Assembly: GCA_920105625.2 (NCBI GenBank)
Contig: OV050031.1
Coordinates: 131,518,514-131,582,513 of the forward strand
Length of the DNA stretch: 64,000 nucleotides
Source of the DNA: Clusia tigrina
Lineage: Eukaryota > Arthropoda > Insecta > Diptera > Clusiidae
Direction of reading: 5' to 3'
The notes beneath the pieces are model-generated. The model did no database searches. It saw nothing but the letters and a program-made list of their open reading frames with translations, and was not told where the DNA came from. Positions within the stretch are counted from its first letter, which is position 1; the number at the start of each line of letters is the position of its first letter. Positions 29,700 to 41,151 of this stretch are shown in pieces. The position numbers and the translations under genes were made by a program.

Positions 29700-32580
29700 G
29701 GGGTCTTCTGGTGACTACACTGTACGGACGGAGATAACGGCTTTGAGTGGGACCCAACAGAACGGACAAGTCATACAATATTAAAACAACCTTAAAACCA
29801 TCGCCCAACCCAACAGGGGCGCAAAATTCGCTGACGACAACTATAGGGTCGCACCAGCTGATAGAAGATGGGGTTTCTCCAAGGCGGAGATATCGACTTC
29901 TCCAGTTGATTAGCGATGCCTTCAACTAACAGGGTATGATTGAGCGCTGTCTATCCTATGTCCGGCGAGGATAGAGGGAACGTCACAGTAATCGCCAATC
30001 AGCAAAGTGCTGAATGTTATACAAATTTACTTTCAACATTCCAAAACTGTTTCGCACGCCCTTATCCTCCATTTAGCCTGGACTTTCCAAGAACCGTGGA
30101 TCCACAATTACGAGCTTTGCGGACTCAATATTAAAGGATACCTTACAGTATTCGTCAAACGTCGAGGAAAAGCTAGATCCTGTATTCTTATCAGAACAGC
30201 ATTAATGCCATCTTACTCCCTAGATACAGGGATACAGACAGAGTAGCCATGGCCATTGAGATCAACATGGCTTTCTGGCTTGTCACTTGCACCATGCCGT
30301 CACGACTACGACAACAAACCACCACAGGATTCCCTTAAACATTTGGTCTCTGATGCGACACGCAAGAAGATTCCAGTAGTCATAGGTAAGGATGTCAACG
30401 CCTATCATGAAATGTGCGACAGTTTAGCGGGGTGATTCTATTTTCCATTTCATACTTGTTAATAATCTCCTAATTGTTAATCGAGGGTATGAACTGACTC
30501 CTAACAGACCTAAAGTCTCGACACCTTCATGACACCAACTGGTCCGACTCTCAGGAGTGTTCCTTTTCGGACCATAGGTACTAAAATTTCCACCCATAGA
30601 GAACCTGCTTGATGTTCACCAGACTGTCGACACAATCACAATAGCCTTCTCACAAGCGGTTAGGCATCTTGAATCCCCGAGGTAAACCAAAACCTCCATT
30701 GTGGAGCAGTGAGATTCCCCATTTACGTTTAGCTTGTAGAAAACTCTTCAATAAAGCCAAAGCCACAATTGTCTGGGCTTCTTTTAAAAGAAAACAATCC
30801 GAAATTAAGTACGCAATCAGGAAGGCGAAAATAACTTCATGGCGGATTTCCTGTGAACACATAGAATCCTCCTCCGAAACTAACCGGCTACGCTGGATCC
30901 TTAATTCTCCGCACAAAGCTCTAGACTGTATTCAGAGAGTAAATGGTCACTGGACAATTTCATGTGCCAAGACGCTTGAAGTTCATTTCGCGGGTAGATA
31001 AATCCCTTGTCTTCAATCAATATACTCTTTCAATCTGTCTCCACATTGAAGGGTCATTTAACAATGTGTGCCCCAATGCCATAGTCACAGCTCTATTAGA
31101 TCTGAATGTAGACATTAATATTGTCAATATCATTGAGGATTTGGATCTTACCAGTTAACACTGCTCTCAAAAGACTGGAAGCTCATGGTTGCAGCATAAT
31201 AGCCTATGCAGATGATATTGCTACCACTGTTTCCGGTAAATTCCCTCAAACGCTTTCTGAAAAGATAAACTATGCACTAGACACAATTATTAACTGGTGT
31301 ATTTGGGCTCAGCCTAAACCCAGCAAAGACTGAAGTCATGTTGTTCTCTAGAAAGTACAAACGATTAAGGGCACTTCGCATAGATTTAGCACTAAAGTCA
31401 AATATCTGTAACACTAGATGGGGCCTACAACTCCGAATCATGCTCTGGCTCTACAGAACCCTAGTTAAATCAAGCCTTCTATACAGTTCTGGTGGCCGAC
31501 TATTGCCATGACTTCTAACCAGAACCCAATTAAAAAAATCAGATATGCAGCTCTTTTGATTTCTGAAGCTCTTTGCTCCACACCTACGAGGGCTCCATTT
31601 CCAGTTCTACTGCTGATTACACTCAAATATTCTGGTAAAACAACAGTCTAAACTAGCAGCTACCAGACTCAATGCAGTTAAACGGTGGTCGATGACGGAC
31701 CTGGGGCATGCAAATACCACCCATGAGGACTTGCCTAATCCCAGCTCTGTTGACTATGTCTGTCCGAATTCTAACCTTAATCGGAGGTTCGACCACAGTA
31801 TCCCAAGTTATGACGCCTGGATCAGAAACAGTACGATCACAGATGACACTCTGGATATCTACACAGACAGCTCTAGGTTTGGGGACAGGGTCGGTAGTGG
31901 GATCTAAGCCAACAAATTTGATCTTAGCATCTCGCCAAGACTACCTGCCTATTGCAGTGTCTTTCAGGCAGAAGTAACGGGTATTTCCACGCAGTGAATT
32001 AGGTTCTAAGAAATGGGATTTTTGGTGTTGGCATCAAATTACTCTCGGACAGCCAAGCTGCCATTAGACCTCATGCGGGCATCGCGATGTGCTCAAGACT
32101 TAAGGCTCTCCATGCATTCCATAGTTTACCTAGTCTGGGTACCTGGTCACAGGAACATAGAGGAAAATTCCGAACCAGATAATCTTGCTAAAGCAGGTAC
32201 ACTTCTCACCGAAGCACACTCTTCTCTAGAGACAAGCATCCCTCTCGATATAGCCAGGTTGACGATCCAGCGCAGGTATTTCCAGGAAACCAAGAAACTA
32301 TGGGTGGAGGAACATTCTTGCCATATCGCAAGGCTGATCTGTCCTAGCCTCAGCAAGAAGTGTACGCCTCAGCTACTTCAACCCGTAGTACTGACGTGCA
32401 TTGTGTGATGGGGAGGTATGCGGCTGGGCTGGGTTTGCCCTTTAATGATTTCTACCGCTTGTGCGTTGCTGAGGAAGAAGAAGAAACTGTGCTACACCTT
32501 ATGCGTCAGCGTCCATCCTTAGCCATACGAAGAATTTACAACTTCTGGGCTCCGTTCTGGCCCAGCCTGACAGTAAGATG
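29700..32580 (+). pseudogene. LINE-D: decayed LINE with RT and RNase H (I/LOA/R1-type)
   Basis: Endonuclease traces near 30380-30425 (PVVIGKDVNAYHEMCDS). The RT region has a YADDI catalytic motif at about 31204-31218 (LEAHGCSIIAYADDIATT). The RNase H domain has LDIYTDSS near 31850 and VWVPGHRNIEEN near 32130. A C-terminal block with EEEEETVLHL lies at about 32470-32510, typical of I/LOA-type elements. Frames shift many times (29940, 30669, 31121, 31692 and 32013 segments). It is distinct from the Jockey-like LINEs, which show no RNase H here. Confidence 0.7.
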
Positions 32581-33020
32581 AGGGACGTAGCCAAATTCCA
32601 CAAATTGTCTGTTTGGTTCCCCACTTAGTAGTGGTGCCAGTCGTGCCGCTTCCGCTGCTGCGTAGGCGCTCACCACTTGGGCGGTCCCCATACTCGAAGC
32701 TGGTGGTGCTGTGCTTTTGGTGCCACTCGAAAATAACCTAAGCTGAGATATTTTAGTATATTACCTAGAGTAATTATATCTTAAAGTGTTTAATAAATCG
32801 GAAACGCAGGTTGGCCTACGAGAATTCCATCTGTTTGACAGCAGCCGTCGCATTAACTTTTTTACATTCTTTTGCTTTATAAATACAAAAAACTCATTAC
32901 AGTTGGTTCGTATATGTACTCAAGTTTTTATTGCTTCATTCCCCTTTGAACTTAGTAGCATACTCCGCTTCGCAAATATGTTAACTGCCGAGCGGAAGAA
33001 ACAGCTACAGATGTTTGTTG
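32581..33020. other. LINE-D 3' tail and unassigned DNA
   Basis: No supported gene. The open frame 32786-33070 shows no motif apart from its last codons, which precede the next LINE remnant. Confidence 0.4.
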
Positions 33021-34000
33021 TAATCATTGCCAGCACCAGAAAAAAACAAAAGTGTCAGATATCGAGATAAAAGTATCAACCTGGCCTCAATAAACCATAA
33101 AGTCGCAAGATCGGCCTCGGAGGTGTCTGAACCATGGCAGAAAGTATATAGCTCAAAGAGCTATATATCTAGCCCAAGCGCAGCATCCCGTCCCACACCA
33201 AAGCAATCCAAATTTCATAAATAATCAGTTCATACAGTTTCTCTTGTCCAGACCAAGAATAGCTGCTCTAAGATGTATCAACCAAGGTCTGGAGAGAACC
33301 CAAACCACAGCCAATTTTTATTTCAGGCATGAGCAATATTTTTCCATTAAAGGAATTAATGTATGCTCAGAATGGATACGAATTCACAGATATATACGGA
33401 TACGTTGTTGAAATACAACCAAAGACCTCTGATGAAATACCCAAGGCTATCAGCGAAAAGACTACCGAGCTTCATACTTCAATATGACATGTGCCATCTA
33501 TTAAAAGGAAAAATGGCAGGTGGGCCAGATCTGACAAGAAAAAAGCACAGATATTTGCTCTTCATTTATAGGAAGCATTTGAACCCTTTTCAAGCAAATA
33601 TTTATAAGAACACATAAGAATAGGTGGATTACTAGACACCCCATATCAAATAGATTTTACGATTCAGTACTTTAAAAGGAGCGAAGTTAGAAGAACTATC
33701 AACGAAACATTAAACACCAGAAAGCGACGGGATATGCCCTTCCCACGAGCATATAACGTAATTGCAAAATAGTTCAATTATCCAGCCTTATCTCTTCCCA
33801 AGCCAATTATTATTAGCATTAGATGTAGTGCACTTCGCACAATTTGATATTTTGTGCGTAGCCATATTTTAACCGTTCATTTTAAGGCTCAGTCTCATGT
33901 CACATGTTTTACTCTACATCGTTTGAAATGCACACATTGCGAGCATGGTTTTATTGAATGAGAATTCCCTGTTAGAGATTTACCAATGATCAATCCGATT
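33021..34000 (+). pseudogene. LINE-E: short decayed Jockey-like remnant
   Basis: 33027-33224 encodes a Ser/Lys-rich tail resembling ORF1 linker sequences of Jockey elements. 33480-33760 reads RT N-terminal blocks in two frames. Heavily broken, with no catalytic motif visible. Confidence 0.35.
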
Positions 34001-34774
34001 TATTTCACCTTATATGATAGGGTATTTCTTTTCCGTCCAGTGAAGTTTTCTTAAGCTACGCCTTCTCTTGGTGAATGGTACAAGTGCAGTGTTAATTGAC
34101 TAGAAGGATAATCCCTTGTTCTTGCACCAACGCATGTAGCACGTAACGCTTTTTGGATTTGACTCGTTACAGTGAAATGACAATATCATACGAATATCCT
34201 TGTGTTTTGAAAACAAGAGTATTCAGAATATGAAAGAGTTCATCGATAGCCAGAGTTCACAATAGTGGGTACAGTTCCACCGCAACCTCTTCTATATATT
34301 TCAGTGTGGTTTTGATATTCCATTTCAAAGCCAACTAAGCCAACATGGTAAGCACCCACGAAGTGATTATTGGGCTTATATATCAGGCACCTGGCCTCAA
34401 GATTTGTATGGGCCAAAATAGGATAAAGCCTACTATATTTTATTCGTAAATTTTGCTGGCGAGGCCATTGGAAATATGTTGGGTGGCTAGCACATTCTGT
34501 TGCAATGGCGAGCAATAGAGACCCTTTGAAAGTTTCGAAGCAGTTGCAGTAAAATTTTAACCAAATTTTTATTCGCCTCTAGACATATGGCGAATAAAAG
34601 CAAATGAAATTAAATCAGTGCAAACCACTTGCAACCTATATGTAGATTCTGGCCGATCAAGGATACTAAGTAACTGCCAGTTGCCACTGGCAGACCAAGC
34701 GAAACAACTTAGGGTGCATCTTGTAACGACTCCTCTTCTATAGCTGGGGTAGACTCAGCGGCTTCCAGGGGTCG
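34001..34774. other. Stretch without recognised gene
   Basis: The minus frame 34240-34515 (91 codons) has no recognisable motif or family and is not called. No repeats were seen. Confidence 0.4.
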
Positions 34775-35025
34775 TGTACAGAAAATTTATATATTGAATT
34801 CCACCAGGGTTATTATAGTTTAAAAGTCTTTATTTATTTAAAATATATTAATAAAGTCTACTACTAAGGACTTAGTTAGTCCTTACAATAATATTCAATT
34901 GATCTTAGGTCTCCCACTTGGGCTACTACTCTTCGCGTGCCTAGGTAAGGTTTTATTTTGTTGTCCTTGTCCCTATGGGCGAACTGTCACGTTGTAGATC
35001 TATGTGTCTCAGTGAAAAAACGATT

Positions 35026-35245
35026 GAAAACCAGATGTTCTCACTAAGGCTCTAAGTTCTGGTAGCGTATCGGTCTTAACGAGAAAACCAGATGTTCTCA
35101 CTAAGTTCTCGTAGCTTATGTTACTTAGTGAGAAAACGATTGAAAACCAGATGTTCTCACTAAGTCTCTAAGTCTCTGTATCGTTTGTGTCTCAGTGAGA
35201 AAACGATTGAAAACCAGATGTTCTCACTCAGTTCTTAGCGTATGC
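35026..35245 (+). repeat. Minisatellite, 57-67-bp period, four units
   Basis: GAAAACCAGATGTTCTCACT occurs from 35026, 35142 and 35209, and (with GAAAACCAGATG) from 35083. The units are joined by CTAAGTTCT/GTAGCGTAT variants and AGTGAGAAAACGATT. Spacings are 57, 59 and 67 bases. Not a CRISPR: the spacers are themselves related. Confidence 0.8.
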
Positions 35246-35262
35246 GTCTAGTAGGTCTTGTT

Positions 35263-35370
35263 CAGTCGGCGGTATGTAACAAAAGAAGCTCTGATATATT
35301 CGGCGGTTTGGAGTACAGAAGAGGCCTGATCTCGTCGGCGGTATGCAGCAAAAGAGACCTACGAACGACA
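35263..35370 (+). repeat. TCGGCGGT minisatellite, three units
   Basis: TCGGCGGTATG or TCGGCGGTTTG recurs three times, each followed by an A-rich AACAAAAGA-like stretch and a CTGAT or CCTA element, about 30-40 bases apart. Confidence 0.6.
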
Positions 35371-35497
35371 CGGCTTATATAGTCTTAAACAACCACCACT
35401 GCCAGTGTATAGTGTTGTTGGCGGGCCGTTGTTTGAAGTTCCACTCCCGTTGGTCGGCGAAGCTTGTTGCTAAGCCATGCTCGTTGTTGTTGTAGTG

Positions 35498-35640
35498 ATT
35501 TGTCCTTTGATCACCTTCGCCGCTTTGTTATTGTTCTTCTGTTTGTTGCTGTCCTGAGTATTTGTCCTTTGATCACCTTCATCGCTTTGTTACTGTTCTT
35601 CTGTTTGTTGTTGTCCTGATCATTTGTCCTTTGGCAACCT
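35498..35640 (+). repeat. 62-bp tandem repeat, about 2.3 units
   Basis: Units start at 35498, 35560 and 35622 with ATTTGTCCTTTG. The first two are about 90% identical over 62 bases; the third is partial. Confidence 0.8.
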
Positions 35641-36451
35641 TCAATAGTGTTTTGTTGTTGTGGACATTTTGCCGATTTTTTCCATCACTCAATTATTTTA
35701 TGTATAATTTTCTTCTTTTTCTCTTTGTGTTTTGTCCGTACTGGTGGCATGCGTAGCGATCGTTCTGTCGTGCTACTTTTGTGTTTTGTATTCGTTTCTA
35801 CATGTCGTTGATATATTATCTAGTGACCGAACGTATTCAGCAAGCTCGGTTCCCACTAGGTGCTCAACTTCTTGGCTTTACGTGTATTTGTTGTAATAAT
35901 CCATATGTATTATTTCAATTTTGCGTTGCATTGGTCGGGTAGACTTTTGCTATTTTCTTAAATGCCATACTTGGGTTTGTTACTCATGGCGTGTGTATAT
36001 AGTTTTATATATAGTGTATATAGGTTAATAAAATGCGCTCGTTGGTTTTGTTGAGAGGCAAAATTTATGTTTGTAAATTTTGGTCCTCACAATCTGGATC
36101 TGTGCCTTATGTGGCGCTGTCACACTTCTCAAATCGAAACCAAATTGTTCTGGGTACTAGGTGGAATGTGGGCCCTATCACCGGGAAGTAAAATTATCTT
36201 GTATAAGGTAATATTGGATATGTAGGGTCACGCTGTATATTCCGCTGCTTTGCTCTTACTTTAGTTATATTTGTCATTTCACTCTATTGAAATCTACCGC
36301 TTAATGCACATGCATATGCATCAGTTTGCAGGCTTATCACTTGAACATTAACAAGCAATAAACGGGACGTATTTTTGAAATTGCAAATTTTATCATGATT
36401 TTTCTTAAAATTCTTGAACTTATAGTAGAAAACGCTTTACTATACATTTTT

Positions 36452-36469
36452 TGGTGTCCGAACAGGGAC
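36452..36469 (+). other. BEL-2 primer-binding site (tRNA-Lys type)
   Basis: TGGTGTCCGAACAGGGAC differs at two positions (both C to T) from the complement of the tRNA-Lys(UUU) 3' end, TGGCGCCCGAACAGGGAC. It lies 416 bases before the first recognisable gag codons. Confidence 0.6.
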
Positions 36470-36867
36470 TTAGTCGTTGTATGTTAAAAATAAATTAAAT
36501 TGAACAATTAAAAATTTAGCTAATATTTCGGTATTCTCGTCGTGCAATTATTGTTAATATAATTTCAATCGCTGCTGTCGTTTATGCTATTATCGTTCAG
36601 CTGCGCCGTCTCCTTGCTGTCAGAATTTTCGGAGTTTTTAGTTGTAGCTGTTGCCAACTCTTGTCGCAAAAACTTTTTCATTTCTTTTTTGTTACTCCCT
36701 TAAAGCTTCGCTGTACGTCACATAGCCATAGTTTGCTACGTCTACTTCGTCGCCTTGGTTTGTTGCTGATCTGATTACATTCGGTAATCGCTATTTGCAT
36801 TTGTTGGTTTACATTCATCACACTTCAGCAAGAAATTTCGTTAGAAATACTGAAGAAGCAAAGAGAA

Positions 36868-37407
36868 GTGAAAAAGAACATTTCACACATGAAAACCATT
36901 GTTAAAACCAAAGCTAAAAGGGAAGAGAAAACTTTGTGCCCTGCAGAACTGAAGTGCCGCTTGGGCATTCTGGAGTCATACTTCAAAAAACCTTTCACAA
37001 TTCAATCTAATATGGAAAAGCTTGTTGAATCTGACCATTCTCGCGGTGAAGTGGATGACATCAATATAATAGGAAGACTTTGTATACAATAGCAGTTGGG
37101 GGATGACGCCCTCAATTCAAAAATATCAATATCTACACGTTCAATGCCAGTGCTGAAATCAAAATTGCCACCATTGCCTGCATTCAGCGGCAACTATTCT
37201 AAATTTCGAAATTTCATCGTATCTTTCAGCCAAATAATTGATCGAGAATTAAATTTAATAAATCTCGAAAAATTCTATCACTTGATCAATTGTCTCGAAG
37301 GCCAACCGCTTGAAACGTTAAGGGCATTCCAGGTAACACAAGATATTTTTCCAAAGGCCTTAGCACGGTTAAAGGTACGTAATGACTGCTACTGTGATAT
37401 TTCGTGA
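36868..37407 (+). pseudogene. gag: BEL-2 gag fragment
   Basis: Two open frames in one phase separated by TAG 37090-37092. The second reads KLPPLPAFSGNYSKFRNFIV and INCLEGQPLETLRAF, the BEL/Pao capsid pattern (LPxFSGDY...W/F...F, then LKGxA). The zinc knuckles are missing: protease sequence follows within 50 bases, so the 3' half of gag is deleted. Confidence 0.7.
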
Positions 37408-38408
37408 TGCAGCTGGTCAGTACAAACTTGATAGAGCTCTATTGGACTCATGCTCACAGGTGAACTTCATTTTGCCAATGGCCAAACACAATATTTAGAT
37501 TCAAAATATTGGAAACTCGTCCACAAACATCAAATACAAATCTTCGGCTACAATCAAATCGAAATGCAATAGATTAGAACTGTTTTTTAAATTCTGCATA
37601 ACATCGCACATCGCTTACCAGGCTGACGCGAAAATGGACGTCACATCATGGAATATTCCATGGAATTTAGAACTTGGGAATAAACAATTCTACAACTCGA
37701 ATTATTATTGGGAACTGAGATTTTTTTTTATTATTTTGTGTATAAGTCAGATAAGACTTGGCGACAATCTTCTCAATTTAAGAATAAGCTGGGTTGTATC
37801 TGGTCAGTACCAAGGGCTCACAAACGAACAAACATGTATGCTTGCATGTAACGATTCCTTGGATGAGAAACTGGAGTATTTGTGGAAATTTGAAGAATTT
37901 TCTATCGCTGCTGATGTGTTGAATCGTGAGCAATATAGTTGTGAATATTTTTACACAACAGCAGTTTATCGCAACCCTGGAGGCAGGGTAATTGTTCGTT
38001 TGCCGATCAAAAATCACCCTGCATGCCTTCGCGCTTCGTATACTACAGCCTTGAAAAGTTTTGTTTCACAAGAGCATCGTTTGGCACGATCGCCTGAAAT
38101 ATTTTTCTTTGATGGAGGAGTATGAGCAGTTGGGATACATGAGTGTAGTTGAAAATTCTATTTTAAATGAGCCGCATTACTACATCCCACATCACTGTGC
38201 CTTTAAGCCTACATCAACTTCTACAAAGTTGAGAGTCGTTTTCGATGCCTCACGTCGTACTACATCTCAAAGTTCACTTAACGACATACAATTTGTTGGT
38301 CCAACGTTTCAAAGTGAGCTCTTAATGTTACTGCTACGCTTCCGGTTTGCAATTAATGCAAACATTGTTAAAATGTTTAGGCGAATACTTGGTCATAATG
38401 ATGATTAA
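37403..38408 (+). pseudogene. pol: BEL-2 protease and partial RT
   Basis: 37405-37480 encodes a Pao-type protease core (RDAAGQYKLDRALLDSCSQV; the family has LLDSGSQ, so the Gly after Ser is Cys). After a deletion, 37634-38125 gives GDNLLNLRISWVVSGQY and a GGRVIVRLPIK block, and 38061-38408 gives YYIPHHCAFKPTSTSTKLRV and SLNDIQFVGPTFQ, the RT N-terminus. It ends before the catalytic Asp pair. BEL-2 integrase reappears at 62440, so the rest of RT and RNase H is lost. Confidence 0.8.
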
Positions 38409-38516
38409 GTCAAATTCCCTACGAGGGTACTTGGCAAGTGGCAAATATAAAACCTTGGTTTAAAACAAATAATGATCAAAGGTAAACGGGGCGGTTACAA
38501 GTCAGGACGGCCGAGG

Positions 38517-38629
38517 TGTGGCAACACCATTGCAATGTATGTATTATTGTACTTATTTTGCAACACTGTTCACTGGTAGGGAGATTAATACTTATTGTGA
38601 TTACATATTGTATATTTTTGGGCAGAATA
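38517..38629 (+). repeat. LTR fragment of the mdg3-like element, inverted
   Basis: TGTGGCAACACCATTG to GGGCAGAATA. It matches the reverse complement of 41151-41040 and of 63358-63248 at about 90%. The orientation is opposite to the mdg3-like element it adjoins, so it is not a regular 3' LTR but a rearranged or separate copy. Confidence 0.7.
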
Positions 38630-38639
38630 TATATACAAC

Positions 38640-39345
38640 AATTACGCGCCCCTAAGAGTAAGTTTGTTTAAAGTCCGATAGTCAACGCAAAATCGTATCT
38701 CTCCTATCTTTTTTTTACAAGTACGATAGGAGATGCATATTCAGATTCAGTAGGCCTTATTATTTCCTTAGATAATAAATCATCTATAATTGCCTTTAGC
38801 TTATCTTTCTCAAAATATGACAACCGCCTCGGAGTACAATGGAAGGGCTTTTCATCAGATAAGGATAATTTCATTTCATATTTAGTCTCTGACAACTCGT
38901 TTGCAATTAACATAAATTTGTTTAAAAATTCGCTTATATTTGTGTTAATATTTATCTCATGTTGATCAAATTCAATTTCCATTAAAGGAAATTGATAATC
39001 ATTATTTGCAAAAGAATTTTGTTCATTATTAAATGTAAACCCTACTTTATTTTCTCTTTAATTGTTTTTAAATTAATCAAATTTATTAGTCTCATTTTCT
39101 CTTTTTAGTCTTTATTAATTTTTGTTCACATTTTCTCTTCTTTTTTGTAGTTCTAGTTTGGCTTCCATATTAAAATCTCTACCTAAGACTACGGGATATA
39201 CCATCGTTTCATCCGATTCGACAAAAACATCAAGTGGACCATTTTCACCTTCAAAACATACTTTTATTTTAATTTTCCCATAACAAATTAATTTTGTTTT
39301 ATTAATTCCATAGTAATGGATATTATTATTTATATTTATTTTCAA
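38640..39345 (-). pseudogene. pol: mdg3/micropia-like Gypsy pol: protease and RT start
   Basis: Minus frame 39345-39115 ends the protease domain (VVLGRDFNMEAKLELQ), and frame 38982-38704 begins RT (FHCTPRRLSYFEKDKL, IIDDLLSKEIIRPTESEY, SPIVLVKK). The frame stops and the element is truncated near 38640, before the catalytic motifs, at the inverted LTR fragment. Confidence 0.8.
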
Positions 39346-40178
39346 ACGATTGGTAAAAACATTCGTCGGATAAAACTGATGGGACTTCCCGTGTCAATCA
39401 AGCATCCTAATAAAGTTCTATAATTATTATTGAGTGAATAAAAATAAATATATATTTGTCTTACAAATTCTTCGCCATTCACACTTTGCACGTTATGAAC
39501 AGTAAAATTCTTCTTTTTGTACTTCGGGCATTCAGAAGCGTAGTGTCCAAACTCTCTGCAAGCATAACAAGCACCAACTTCTCGCTTCGGCTTACGACAT
39601 TCTGATGCAATGTGTCCCACCGAGTTACAGTTATAGCACCGTGTTTTTCTTTCAGTGATGTCGTTGGCGTTTCCTACCACAGTTGGCTTTGGCAAAGAAA
39701 CATCTGAAAACGCCTCCAATAACTGGTTTTCGTGATTAAATCGATGCATCTTCGCCTGCGCTCGAAGCTGTCTTTTAAGTATTCCCTCGATAATATATTC
39801 CACAAGTTCTTCATGTCCAAACTCAATTTTGTTTGCCAATATCCGTTTGTCGTGAAAGTAACTTTGATAACGCTCGTTAGCTTGCCACTTACGTGCTTCA
39901 AATTCTCGATGTATGGTGAGTTTACTGATTCTATTGACAAACAAAATTTGCATTTCAGCAAGCAGGCCTTGAATTGAAATCGTTGCACCGTCTGCTCTTG
40001 GGTGCATCCATTTCAAATCCTTTCCTTTTAGTTTCATTGCGATCAAGGCTCGCAAGTTGTTGTCGTCTAAGTTGAACGATTTTTTCACACCCAACAGCTG
40101 ACATTCCCACAATTGAAACTGATCACCTTCGCCTGAATATTCGGAAATTAGATCTTTCACCAGTGTTATCTTCTTCAT
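39342..40178 (-). CDS. gag: mdg3/micropia-like Gag, long intact frame, possibly truncated
   Basis: 278 codons from ATG 40178. The capsid pattern has LRALIAMKLKGKDLKWMHPR, RKWQANERYQSYFHDK and LVEYIIEGI, as in the mdg3/micropia/blastopia group. Two CX2CX4HX4C knuckles, CYNCNSVGHIASEC and CYACREFGHYASEC, lie at about 39640-39520. The reading ends with protease-like CLIDTGSPISFIRR (DTG, near 39400) and then a frame change to the protease remainder. It is one of the better preserved retroelement frames in the window. Confidence 0.8.
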   Translation of the reverse strand: MKKITLVKDLISEYSGEGDQFQLWECQLLGVKKSFNLDDNNLRALIAMKLKGKDLKWMHPRADGATISIQGLLAEMQILFVNRISKLTIHREFEARKWQANERYQSYFHDKRILANKIEFGHEELVEYIIEGILKRQLRAQAKMHRFNHENQLLEAFSDVSLPKPTVVGNANDITERKTRCYNCNSVGHIASECRKPKREVGACYACREFGHYASECPKYKKKNFTVHNVQSVNGEEFVRQIYIYFYSLNNNYRTLLGCLIDTGSPISFIRRMFLPIV

Positions 40179-40325
40179 AAAGACTTGATAAGTAATTTCA
40201 TTTCCTTTTAATGACGGTTCACTCGCATTTGTTACTTCAACAATTTCTTCAGTATTCTTTGCTTTCTGCTTCTCATTCGATTTCTGCTGGCACTAATTTG
40301 ACATTACATTGTTTATATGATTGTC

Positions 40326-40920
40326 CTATGCTGTCTTTGCCCGCTTGTTTGTCGCTTCATCTTCACACATATTTGATGTTTCGCTGTTACCTGCTTCGTT
40401 TGAGCACTCCTTTGACATTTCATTTTCTGTAGTTTTCTGCATACACTCTTTCTCTCTCTTTAACAAATGAATTTCCTTACGTTGTATTTTCATCTCTTTC
40501 CTCATTAATTTTATCTCTTTTCTCATTAGTTGGAATTCTTTAATTTCGTTGTTGACTACATGCGAACTGCTCTGGCTTAAGCTCTTTTTTTACCATCCAT
40601 CTCGATGTTGATTGCTCCTTCTTCTTGTGCTTTTGCGTGTTGACTTCTGCATTGTCGTTTTCCTTTGAATTTTTACTGCGGTTGCCGGCCATTGCTTCTG
40701 CGTCGCCGGGCTCACTACCGTTGCCCACTGTTTCAAGGTCTTTGGCAAAGCCTCCAGTAGCCATATCGACAACTGGTCGTGGACACTCTCCGCGTCTTTC
40801 TGGTGGTATGGCTTCCAAACGCAGCTTTAGAGTGGGTTTATTTCCATTGGATTCTTCACCCAGTGCATCTAACCATGCCTTTGAGCCAACGTGAGCCGGC
40901 CAAGAACTTCACTGTCCGAC
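40326..40920 (-). pseudogene. gag: mdg3-like Gag N-terminal region, frame-broken
   Basis: A leader ATG near 40920 begins MSDSEVLGRLTLAQ, then frame 40818-40540 (RWMVKKELKPEQF) and frame 40526-40326, a Lys/Arg/Glu coiled coil (MRKEIKLMRKEMKIQRKE). Stops separate the pieces. The PBS for this element probably lies just past the LTR near 41010 (minus strand TGGGATCGACC). Confidence 0.6.
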
Positions 40921-41011
40921 ATGGTAATTAATTAATTTATTCAGTACAGTTACCAGAAAAATCAAATTTAATTTAATACTCAAATTCCACTTAAATTGTC
41001 AGGGTCGATCC

Positions 41012-41151
41012 CACTTCTGAATTGTAGTAGTTCCTCGTTATTCTGCCCAAAAATATACAATTTGTATTCACAATAAGTATTTATCTCCCTACCAGTAAAC
41101 AGTGTTGCAAAGTAAGTACAATAATACATACATGGTAATGATGTTGCCACG
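41012..41151 (-). repeat. mdg3-like 5' LTR (minus orientation)
   Basis: Minus strand CGTGGCAACATC to TTCAGAAGTG, about 140 bp. It is near-identical to 63219-63358 and similar to the inverted piece at 38517-38629. The gag leader follows directly, so it is the 5' LTR of the element occupying 38640-41011. Confidence 0.65.

Larger units (their letters stand above)
34775..36446 (+). repeat. Candidate BEL-2 5' LTR/leader, repeat-rich
   Basis: Ends CTATACA six bases before a PBS, and TGTACA at 34775 would give TG...CA ends, but about 1.67 kb is long and no second copy is in the window, so the left border is a guess. It contains an 8-bp-stem hairpin TAAGGACT-TAGTT-AGTCCTTA (34865-34885), three minisatellites (listed) and AATAAA signals near 36027 and 36357. 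Confidence 0.4.

Noticed and set aside
34240..34515. 91-codon minus-strand ORF
   Set aside because: No recognisable motif, no promoter or poly(A) signal noted, and it lies in decayed DNA.
35026..35245. Regularly spaced repeats resembling a CRISPR array
   Set aside because: The 'spacers' are related to each other, unit lengths vary, and the setting is a eukaryotic retroelement region. It is a minisatellite.
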